Shown here piece by piece: positions 52,789-60,634 of a stretch of DNA of 64,000 nucleotides. The stretch's first letter is position 1; each line of letters begins with the position of its first letter. This DNA comes from an uncultured Mucilaginibacter sp. (GTDB lineage: Bacteria > Bacteroidota > Bacteroidia > Sphingobacteriales > Sphingobacteriaceae): contig NZ_CAJYGQ010000006.1 in the NCBI RefSeq assembly GCF_913773635.1, positions 248,001 to 312,000 of the forward strand, in the 5' to 3' direction. The position numbers and the translations under genes are program-made. Under the pieces are notes generated by a model, which did not search any database, was not told the DNA's origin, and was given only the letters and a program-made list of their open reading frames with translations.

Positions 52789-54606
52789 ATGAAAAAATAT
52801 TTGATTTTAGTATTGGTTGCAGGCCTTACGCTAAATACTTCCTGTTCTAAATATTTGGATCAGGTACCCGATGACCGGCTTACACTTGATGAAACTTTCG
52901 CTAACCGTGCTACTGCCGAAAGATTTTTAGCAGGAATTTATCGCAATATACCCGATGAATTTGGCCAGCGTAACCCGGATGTAAGTAAAAACGCCGGTTT
53001 ATGGACCGGCGGTTCTGATGAGGCCGAATACGTTTGGGGATTTGCTCAAACTAACAACATAAACATTGGTAACTGGGATGCAAACAGCGGCTTTGTGAAC
53101 GATTACTGGAATAACTTTTACAGGGGCATCAGATCGGCAAGCTTTTTTATTGCCAATGTAGACAGGGTAACGCAGGATATTACGCCACAGCTTATTGTAC
53201 AATATAAAAACGAGGCTCGTGCTTTAAGGGCCATGTTTTACTTTTACCTTATCAGGTTATATGGTCCGGTAATATTACTGGGTGAAAACGTGATTGAGCC
53301 CGATGCACCATCAGAAAGTGTGAGGTTGCCTCGCAACACGTTTGATGAATGCGTTAATTACATTGCTGCCGAACTTGACGCAGCCGCAGCCAATTTGCCT
53401 GTTAACCCTGTAAATGATAATAATTATGGGCGTATAACTAAGGGCATGGCGCTATGCTACAAATTGCAGGCGTATTTGCTGGCTGCAAGCCCGTTGTATA
53501 ACGGTAACACCGATTTGGCAAGCCTGCGTAACAAAGACGGAAAGCAACTGATAAGCCAAACCTTTGATGCCAGTAAATGGAAAAGAGCATCAGATGCATA
53601 CAAAGCTTACATTACTGAATTTGTTCCGGGAACGTATAGCTTATACCGTAAAAACAATTCCTCGGGCGCGTTTGATCCCTACCTTTCATGTCGCGATATC
53701 TTCATAGATCGTTTCAATAACGAAATTATCATGTCGCGTATTGAGGCATCAATTGAAGGCCGTCAATATGAGCTGACTCCATACCATAACGGTAAAAACT
53801 CTGAAACAAGGGGTTCGGGCGGTTTAGCAGCTACTCAAAACCAGGTGGATGCCTTTTTTACGGCAAATGGTCGTAGTATTAACGATCCTGCATCCGGTTA
53901 CCGTAACACAGGGTTTACTGATTACAAAGCTCCGGGGAGTCCTATAGCCACTAATACTTATAACCAATGGGTTAACCGTGAACCCCGCTTTTATGTCAAT
54001 ATTACTTACCATAACAGCGTATGGCTAAATACCACTTACGGAAATATTATTACCGAGCTTAATAACAATGGTAACTCAGGTAAAGCAACCGGCGGAAACG
54101 ATTACAGTGTGACCGGTTATATTGTGCGCAAAGCAATGGGACTTGGTAACTGGCGAGAAAGTAACCGTCCCGTAATACTATACCGGGTAGGTAACTTATT
54201 CCTTGATTATGCAGAAGCATTGAACGAGTCAACTCCAGGCGATCCTGAAATTCTGACTTACCTTAACCGCATTCGCGAACGTGCAGGCATACCTCAATAC
54301 GGTACAGGCACGGATGCCTTACCGGTGCCAACTTCACAGGAAGCTATGCGCGATGCTATACGCAAAGAACGCCGCTCTGAGTTGGCTTTTGAAAACGTAA
54401 GGTTTTTTGATACCCGCCGCTGGAAGATAGCCGAAACAACCGATAACGGCCCAACTTACGGACTTAGCATCACCAAAAATTTGCCTGAGTTTTTAACCGT
54501 AATTCCTTTTGAAAACCGGGTGTTTACAAAACGCCACTATTTGTTCCCAATCCCTGCTAAAGATGTTAACGCAGATAATTTAATGGTCCAAAACCCGGGC
54601 TGGTAA
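52789..54606 (+). CDS. SusD/RagB-type lipoprotein of the mannan locus
   Basis: A 605-residue lipoprotein: lipobox LNTSC with Cys19, then SKYLDQVPDDRLTLDE. TPR-like part with KNEARALRAMFYFYLIRLYG, C-terminal part with LFLDYAEALNES, RKERRSELAFENVRFFDTRRW and the closing RHYLFPIPAKDVNADNLMVQNPGW (seen as one family-typical tail). It caps the preceding SusC. A strong hairpin, not a clear terminator, separates it from the GH76 gene. Confidence 0.96.
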   Translation: MKKYLILVLVAGLTLNTSCSKYLDQVPDDRLTLDETFANRATAERFLAGIYRNIPDEFGQRNPDVSKNAGLWTGGSDEAEYVWGFAQTNNINIGNWDANSGFVNDYWNNFYRGIRSASFFIANVDRVTQDITPQLIVQYKNEARALRAMFYFYLIRLYGPVILLGENVIEPDAPSESVRLPRNTFDECVNYIAAELDAAAANLPVNPVNDNNYGRITKGMALCYKLQAYLLAASPLYNGNTDLASLRNKDGKQLISQTFDASKWKRASDAYKAYITEFVPGTYSLYRKNNSSGAFDPYLSCRDIFIDRFNNEIIMSRIEASIEGRQYELTPYHNGKNSETRGSGGLAATQNQVDAFFTANGRSINDPASGYRNTGFTDYKAPGSPIATNTYNQWVNREPRFYVNITYHNSVWLNTTYGNIITELNNNGNSGKATGGNDYSVTGYIVRKAMGLGNWRESNRPVILYRVGNLFLDYAEALNESTPGDPEILTYLNRIRERAGIPQYGTGTDALPVPTSQEAMRDAIRKERRSELAFENVRFFDTRRWKIAETTDNGPTYGLSITKNLPEFLTVIPFENRVFTKRHYLFPIPAKDVNADNLMVQNPGW

Positions 54607-54617
54607 TCTTAAAACTG

Positions 54618-54654
54618 AATTTCCGGATGAAGCTAATTACTTCGTCCGGAAATT
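54618..54654 (+). other. Intercistronic hairpin between susD and GH76
   Basis: Arms AATTTCCGGATGAAG and CTTCGTCCGGAAATT (15 bp, one G-T pair) with a 7-base loop. No T-run follows, so it more likely stabilises the 3' end of the susCD message or partly attenuates transcription of the enzymes behind it. Confidence 0.65.
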
Positions 54655-54669
54655 TATAACGCTACATAT

Positions 54670-55839
54670 ATGACCAAATTTAATTTACCTCAAATATCAC
54701 TTTCAAATAAGGTAAGGCTTTTACAACTATTTATCGTATTTGCGTCAATACACGCAGCATCGTGTAGTAAGGGGGGGGATAATGTTGACAATCCTAAGCC
54801 CGTTCCTGAAACCAAAGGCGAATACTACAGCACTGCTGATGCTACCACTGCATTTAATGCTTTTAATACTGCCTACTACAGCGCAAATGATAAACTTTAT
54901 TACAGTACAACCGAGCGCAAAGATATTGGTGCCATTTGGACGCAGGCAATTTACTGGGATATGGCTATGCACATTTATGAGCGTACTAAAGACCAGACCT
55001 ACTACAATCTGGTAACAGATATGTACGACGGTGGCTTTAAAAGGTATGATGGTTACAACTGGGATAACACCACCACATGGTTTATATATGATGATATGAT
55101 GTGGTGGGTAATTTCACTCGCCCGGGCGTACAACATCACCAAAAACGAAACTTACTTAACCAAGGCCAAAGCCGGTTTTGAACGGGTATGGAACGGCTCA
55201 TATGATCCAATTAAAGGCGGTATGTTTTGGGATTTTAAACACAGCGGCAAAAATGCTTGTATAAATTATCCTACTGCTATAGCCGCAATGAGGCTATATC
55301 AAATTACTAAAGACGAACAGTATTTGAATAAGGCAAAATCTATCTACAACTGGTCCAGAGAAAATTTATTTGACATCAGCAACGGGAGAGTAGCCGACCA
55401 TAAGATAGGCAATAACAATCCCGGTTATGAAGATTATACTTACAACCAGGGCACTTGCATTGGCGCAGCAGTTATGCTTTATGAGGTAACCAAAGAGCAA
55501 AAGTATCTTGATGATGCCAATTTAGCTGCCCGCTACACACAGCAGCGTATGAGCGACAGTCAGGGAATATTACCTGCCGAGGGTGATTACAATGAGCAGG
55601 GAGTACTTAAAGCCATATTTGCACAATACCTGGCGCAACTTGCAAAGGTTTATCCGGAAGGCAATTATGATAAATGGGCCGTTATGAACGCCAATTACGC
55701 ATGGAACAACCGCGACCTGGCTCGCAATATTATGCACCGTAATTATAAAGTGCCATGCCCAAAAGGTGTAGTACAGTCGTACGAATCAAGTAGCGCTGTA
55801 GCGTTTATGCAATTATTTACTCCAGTAAGTTCAAAATAG
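54670..55839 (+). CDS. GH76 endo-alpha-1,6-mannanase lipoprotein
   Basis: A 389-residue surface lipoprotein (lipobox HAASC, Cys32, then SKGGD). The mature protein is an (alpha/alpha)6 barrel of family GH76, which cuts the alpha-1,6-mannan backbone with retention. The paired catalytic aspartates are Asp141-Asp142 in WFIYDDMMWWV. GGMFWDFKHSGKNACINYPTA and NQGTCIGAAVMLYE are further family landmarks. Together with GH92 it makes the locus an alpha-mannan system: GH76 at the surface makes oligosaccharides, GH92 trims them. A run of eight G bases lies in the codons right after the lipid-bearing Cys. Confidence 0.93.
   Translation: MTKFNLPQISLSNKVRLLQLFIVFASIHAASCSKGGDNVDNPKPVPETKGEYYSTADATTAFNAFNTAYYSANDKLYYSTTERKDIGAIWTQAIYWDMAMHIYERTKDQTYYNLVTDMYDGGFKRYDGYNWDNTTTWFIYDDMMWWVISLARAYNITKNETYLTKAKAGFERVWNGSYDPIKGGMFWDFKHSGKNACINYPTAIAAMRLYQITKDEQYLNKAKSIYNWSRENLFDISNGRVADHKIGNNNPGYEDYTYNQGTCIGAAVMLYEVTKEQKYLDDANLAARYTQQRMSDSQGILPAEGDYNEQGVLKAIFAQYLAQLAKVYPEGNYDKWAVMNANYAWNNRDLARNIMHRNYKVPCPKGVVQSYESSSAVAFMQLFTPVSSK
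54771..54778 (+). repeat. Eight-G homopolymer inside the GH76 gene
   Basis: The tract encodes Lys34-Gly35-Gly36-Asp37 directly after the lipobox. A one-base slip would frameshift the gene near its start and remove the enzyme. It is the longest G run I noticed in this A+T-rich window. Confidence 0.8.
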
Positions 55840-55842
55840 CCT

Positions 55843-58020
55843 GTGAATAAAAACATAATATTTCGGTGGTTAGTGCTTGCTGCTATGCCGGCGGCAATGT
55901 ATCCTCTTAAGCATGCCTCAGCGCAATCGCTTCAAAAAACTTCATTTCAGGCATCTGCACCATTCAGTCCCGATTTTGACATTAGGGCTGATGTTGCCAT
56001 GGTATATGGCATTAATGATGACGGGGGAGAGTTTGAAAAGCGGGTGAAAGGGTATCGTGACAAAGGCTACGAAGTGCAGTTTATGACCGGTATTGCCTGG
56101 GGGCAGTACAAGGATTATTTTTTAGGTGAGTGGGACGGCAAAAAGCATCTTGACGAAGGCCAGATGATGCAGAATGGCCAAACCATATGGCACGGCGAAA
56201 ACGTGCCATATATAGTGCCTACTGCAAACTTTTTAAGCTACATGAAAACGCACGTTAAACGTGCTATTGATGCTGGTGTTACGGCCATTTACCTGGAGGA
56301 GCCTGAGTTTTGGGCACGCGCAGGTTACAGTGAAACATTTAAACAGGCCTGGCAAAAACATTACGGCTTCCCGTGGATGGCGCAGCATGAATCGCCCGAA
56401 GCTACATACTTGTCTTCAAAGCTTAAATATCAGCTGTATTTTGATGCACTTAAAGAGATTTTTACTTACGTAAAATCATACAGTAAGAGTGTTGGGCGTA
56501 GCGTTAAATGCTATGTTCCAACGCATTCTCTACTAAATTATTCGGCGTGGCAAATTGTTAGTCCTGAGGCCAGCCTGGCTAACCTTGATGGTATGGACGG
56601 TTACATAGCGCAGGTATGGACCGGTACATCGCGCGAGCCGCTATATTATAATGGTATTAAGAAAGAGCGTGTGTTTGAAAACGCTTTTTTGGAATACGGC
56701 TCAATGGTATCAATGACTGCGCCAACCGGCAGGCGCATATATTTCCTTACCGACCCTATTGAAGACTGGCAACGCTCATGGGATGATTACAAATTGAATT
56801 ATCAGGCAACATTTACCGCCCAGCTTTTATATCCTACGGTAAATCGTTACGAGGTAATGCCATGGCCTAACCGCATTTACAAGGGTAAATTTAAGGTGGA
56901 AGGCATGGCCGATAAACAGCCTATTGCACCAGCCTATGCTACGCAAATGCAAGTGATGATAAACTCACTTAACAGCATGCCTCAGTCTGACAACAAACTG
57001 AACGGCAGCCATGGCATAAGCGTGCTGCTTAGCAATTCAATGATGTTTCAGCGGTACCCAACTCACAAAGGATATGAGGACCCCCAGCTGTCAAACTTTT
57101 ACGGTATGGCGGTTCCCTTGTTAAAACATGGCGTGCCGGTATCAACCGTGCATATGGAAAACCTGGCCGGCAATGCACTTAAAGACACCAAAGTTTTAGT
57201 TATGAGCTACGCCAATATGAAACCTTCATCTGCCAGTGAGCATAAACTTCTTGCTGACTGGATTAAGGCCGGAGGAGTGTTGCTATACTACGGCCAGGAC
57301 AATGATCCTTTTCAGCAGGTAAAAGAGTGGTGGAACACGGGCGAGAATAAATACAATGCCCCGTCTGAACATTTATTTAAACTTTTAGGCATTAACAGCG
57401 AAGTGAAAAAAGATGGTATGTTTAAGGTTGGAAAAGGCACTGTTTACATAACCAGAGAAGACCCTAAAGATATTATTATGACTGGCAACGGTCATCAAAC
57501 CTTTATGGCAACTGTTAAACAAGCATACGAAACAAGTGCAAAGGCGGGCAAGCTCCTGTTCAAAAACAACTTCGTTTTAGAGCGTGGCCCTTATACCATA
57601 GCTGCCGTGCTCGATGAGTCTGCCGATAGTAAACCTCTGGAGTTGAATGGACACTTTATAGATCTGTTTGATCCGCAACTGCCGGTTGTTTATAAAAAGA
57701 TCATAAAGCCTAACACTCAGGCCTATTTATATGATTTAAAACGTATACCAGGCAAACAGCAAACTCAGGTTCTTGCATCAGCTGCACGAGTAACTGATGA
57801 ACAGCGAGGAAAAAAATATTATAAATTTATTGCCAAAAGCCCTGATAAAACTATCAATTCAATGCGAATTTTGTTGCCAAATAAGCCTTTAGCTATAAAA
57901 GTTGCTAATGCAGATGGTGCCTTGAAAATAAACCGCAGTGATTGGGATGCTGCCTCGCATACATTATTGCTTAGCTTTGATAACTTTAGCCAGGGAGTTA
58001 ACGTGGAACTTAACTGGTAG
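55843..58020 (+). CDS. Secreted putative TIM-barrel enzyme, unclassified
   Basis: Starts with GTG 3 bases after the GH76 stop; this gives a good signal peptide (about 1-28, KHASAQ). I recognise no family in the 725 residues. Residues about 40-350 read like a (beta/alpha)8 barrel: VTAIYLEEPEFWARAGYS has Glu152, Glu153 and Glu155 at the end of a strand where clan A hydrolases keep their acid/base. A second carboxylate candidate is in FENAFLEYGSMVS. Residues about 385-500 resemble the glutamine-amidotransferase-like domain of GH42 enzymes (VLVMSYANMKPSSASEH, WIKAGGVLLYYG). A C-terminal beta domain ends the protein. A glycoside hydrolase acting on a mannan decoration is the best guess. Confidence 0.75.
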   Translation: MNKNIIFRWLVLAAMPAAMYPLKHASAQSLQKTSFQASAPFSPDFDIRADVAMVYGINDDGGEFEKRVKGYRDKGYEVQFMTGIAWGQYKDYFLGEWDGKKHLDEGQMMQNGQTIWHGENVPYIVPTANFLSYMKTHVKRAIDAGVTAIYLEEPEFWARAGYSETFKQAWQKHYGFPWMAQHESPEATYLSSKLKYQLYFDALKEIFTYVKSYSKSVGRSVKCYVPTHSLLNYSAWQIVSPEASLANLDGMDGYIAQVWTGTSREPLYYNGIKKERVFENAFLEYGSMVSMTAPTGRRIYFLTDPIEDWQRSWDDYKLNYQATFTAQLLYPTVNRYEVMPWPNRIYKGKFKVEGMADKQPIAPAYATQMQVMINSLNSMPQSDNKLNGSHGISVLLSNSMMFQRYPTHKGYEDPQLSNFYGMAVPLLKHGVPVSTVHMENLAGNALKDTKVLVMSYANMKPSSASEHKLLADWIKAGGVLLYYGQDNDPFQQVKEWWNTGENKYNAPSEHLFKLLGINSEVKKDGMFKVGKGTVYITREDPKDIIMTGNGHQTFMATVKQAYETSAKAGKLLFKNNFVLERGPYTIAAVLDESADSKPLELNGHFIDLFDPQLPVVYKKIIKPNTQAYLYDLKRIPGKQQTQVLASAARVTDEQRGKKYYKFIAKSPDKTINSMRILLPNKPLAIKVANADGALKINRSDWDAASHTLLLSFDNFSQGVNVELNW

Positions 58021-58072
58021 TTTAAGTTTCCGGTTCGCAATTATATACTTTTAAACGTTTTCATTAGTACTT

Positions 58073-60532
58073 ATGATAAAATACAAAGCAGTAGTTTTAA
58101 TTTCACTTTTATTAGGCAAGGCAAGCGTAATGGCGCAAATTAATAAGGCGCCTGCTTATCCTTTAATTACACACAACACCTACTTCAGCGTATGGTCAAA
58201 CACCGATAAGCTGAACGAATCGGTTACCCATCACTGGACCGGAGCAAATCAATCATTAATTGGTATTGTTAATGTCGACGGTACCAATTACCGGTTTTTG
58301 GGCCAAGAACCGGTACGCTATAAAACTGTACTAGCCACCAGTGATGAAACTGAATACTCCGTTAGATATACGGAAAAGAAACCGGCAGATGATTGGTTTA
58401 AGCCTGAGTTTGCTGCGGCTGATTGGAAAGAGGGAAAATCACCCATTGGCGACGGAAAAGAAAATAAAATTCAATGGCAATCTCGCGATATATGGATCAG
58501 GCGTGTTTTTAACATAAGCCGTGTCGACGATATCAACGAGTTGTTTTTAAAAGCGTCTTTTGATGATGATATTGAAGTAAACTTGAATGGCGAGCGCATT
58601 TACACCAAAGTAGGTGTAAGCAAGGGTTATGAAATGATCCCGCTGGCTAAGAGCAAACTAAAGGTGGGTGAAAACATCATAGCCTATCACGTAGTAAATA
58701 CAGGTGGCGGCGCACGTGCTGATGTTGGCTTTTCCGATAAGCTGAAACCAATAATAAGCGATGAATTGAAGACCGCCGAACAAACCAATGTCACGGTTAA
58801 AGCAACTCAAACCACGTATAATTTCAAGGCGGGTAAAGTGAATTTAGATGTGGTATTCACGTCGCCATTGTTACTAACCGATTTGAGCTTGTTGTCAAGG
58901 CCGGTATCTTACATTACTTACCAAGCTAAATCAAACGATGGCAAAACACATTCTGTAAAAATCTTTTTTAGCGCATCGACTGACTTAGCGGTGAACTTGC
59001 CTAAGCAGCCGGTAAAAGCCAGTAAGTATAACACGTCAACCTTAAATGTTTTAAAAGTTGGCACTACCGAGCAGCCGGTATTGAAAAAAGCAGGCGACGA
59101 TGTGCGCATTGACTGGGGCTATGCATATGTGGCTGTACCCAAATCAACCGGTGCTACGCAATATATCACAGCTGGTGAAGATGCTGTAAACAGCTTCAGG
59201 CAAGGTAAATTAACCACTACTGTAAGCAACGGCAGTTCTTTGGCCTTAAACACTATTGTACCATTAGGAAAAGTAGGTTCAAAACCTGTTTCAAAGTTTA
59301 TTGAATTGGCCTATGATGAAATTTGGTCAATGGAATACTTTGGTACAAGGCTTAGGCCGTGGTGGAACAAGCAAGGGAATGAAACCATTGAAAACCAAAT
59401 GAACAAGGCTACCAGTGAATATGCTACCGTTTTGCAGAAATGTACAGCTTTCAACCAGCGTTTATACGGTGATGCCTTGAAAACCGGTGGTAAAGAGTAC
59501 GCCGGACTGTGCGTTTTGGCTTACAGGCAAAGTATAGCTGCTCATCAGCTTTTACAAAGTCCTAAGGGTGAGATTTTATGGTTTTCGAAAGAAAACTTCA
59601 GTGGTGGATTTGTAAATACTGTTGATGTAACTTACCCGTCGGCACCGCTTTACCTTTTGTACAATCCTAAATTGATGGAGGGTATGCTGAATGGTATATT
59701 TTACTTTAGCGAGAGCGGCAAGTACGGCCATGATTATGCTGCCCATGATTTGGGTACTTACCCACTTGCTAACGGACAAACTTATGGTGAGGGCATGCCT
59801 GTTGAAGAATCGGGCAATATGATTATACTTACCGCTGCCATAGCGGCTGCAGAGGGAAACCCTGCCTATGCTAAAAAGCACTGGAAAACCTTAAGCACCT
59901 GGGTTAATTACCTGGTTAAAGAAGGATTCGACCCCGCCAACCAATTGTGTACCGATGATTTTGCCGGTCACCTGGCCCGCAATGCCAACTTATCTGTTAA
60001 GGCAATTGTAGGAATAGGTTGCTATGCTAAATTAGCCAATGCTTTAGGTTACAAAGATGTTGCTGCAAAGTACAATCAAATCGCTAAAGAGATGGTTCCG
60101 CGGTGGATGAAACTGGCTGACGATGGTGATCACTACACTCTTACGTTTGATAATAAAGGTACCTGGAGCCAAAAGTATAACCTGGTTTGGGATAAGGTTT
60201 TAAATCTTGGATTATTCCCGCAAAAGGTTTACGATACAGAGATTAAGTACTACTTAACCAAACAAAATAAATTTGGCTTACCGTTAGACAGTCGTAAAAC
60301 CTATACAAAATCCGATTGGATTATATGGACTGCTACCATGACCAATACCAACAAGGATTTTCAAGCGCTGATTAGTCCTATTTATAAATTTGCTACCAAC
60401 ACACCTTCAAGAGTGCCACTTAATGATTGGCATGAAACCACTGATGGTAAAATGGTTGGTTTTCAAGCGCGTAGCGTTGTAGGCGGGTACTTTATGCCTA
60501 TACTCAAAAACAAGTTAGCCAGCGCTAAATAG
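58073..60532 (+). CDS. GtaA/DUF4965-type secreted protein
   Basis: An 819-residue secreted protein (signal peptide about 1-22, SVMAQ). The N-terminal part (PLITHNTYFSVWSNTDKLNE) matches DUF4964/DUF5127. An inserted galactose-binding-like fold at about 105-225 (WFKPEFAAADWKEGKSPIGD, IWIRRVFNI) follows. The C-terminal part is an alpha-toroid of the DUF4965/DUF1793 type (FNQRLYGDAL, SKENFSGGFVNTVDVTYPSAPLY, MPVEESGNMIIL, LCTDDFAGHLARNANLSVKAI). Fungal members were named glutaminase A, but in Bacteroidota these proteins sit in glycan loci and the fold is that of glycosidases. A glycan role is therefore more likely than glutaminase activity. Confidence 0.85.
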   Translation: MIKYKAVVLISLLLGKASVMAQINKAPAYPLITHNTYFSVWSNTDKLNESVTHHWTGANQSLIGIVNVDGTNYRFLGQEPVRYKTVLATSDETEYSVRYTEKKPADDWFKPEFAAADWKEGKSPIGDGKENKIQWQSRDIWIRRVFNISRVDDINELFLKASFDDDIEVNLNGERIYTKVGVSKGYEMIPLAKSKLKVGENIIAYHVVNTGGGARADVGFSDKLKPIISDELKTAEQTNVTVKATQTTYNFKAGKVNLDVVFTSPLLLTDLSLLSRPVSYITYQAKSNDGKTHSVKIFFSASTDLAVNLPKQPVKASKYNTSTLNVLKVGTTEQPVLKKAGDDVRIDWGYAYVAVPKSTGATQYITAGEDAVNSFRQGKLTTTVSNGSSLALNTIVPLGKVGSKPVSKFIELAYDEIWSMEYFGTRLRPWWNKQGNETIENQMNKATSEYATVLQKCTAFNQRLYGDALKTGGKEYAGLCVLAYRQSIAAHQLLQSPKGEILWFSKENFSGGFVNTVDVTYPSAPLYLLYNPKLMEGMLNGIFYFSESGKYGHDYAAHDLGTYPLANGQTYGEGMPVEESGNMIILTAAIAAAEGNPAYAKKHWKTLSTWVNYLVKEGFDPANQLCTDDFAGHLARNANLSVKAIVGIGCYAKLANALGYKDVAAKYNQIAKEMVPRWMKLADDGDHYTLTFDNKGTWSQKYNLVWDKVLNLGLFPQKVYDTEIKYYLTKQNKFGLPLDSRKTYTKSDWIIWTATMTNTNKDFQALISPIYKFATNTPSRVPLNDWHETTDGKMVGFQARSVVGGYFMPILKNKLASAK

Positions 60533-60566
60533 CAGCAACAAGCTCTAATAATTAATTCTTATAGCC

Positions 60567-60607
60567 CCGCAATGTTTGCCCAAAATAGTTTTAGGCAAGC
60601 ATTGCGG
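60567..60607 (+). other. Intercistronic hairpin between the GtaA-like and PHP-like genes
   Basis: Arms CCGCAATGTTTGCC and GGCAAGCATTGCGG (14 bp, one G-T pair) around a 13-base loop, without a T-run. It resembles in strength and position the hairpin after susD, so it may protect or punctuate the polycistronic message. Confidence 0.6.
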
Positions 60608-60634
60608 TTGCTTTAAATAACCAAGTGAAATGCT

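Noticed and set aside
59138..59160. STGAT in the GtaA-like protein as a flavinylation site
   Set aside because: The upstream Asp is missing (Pro instead) and no apbE is nearby.
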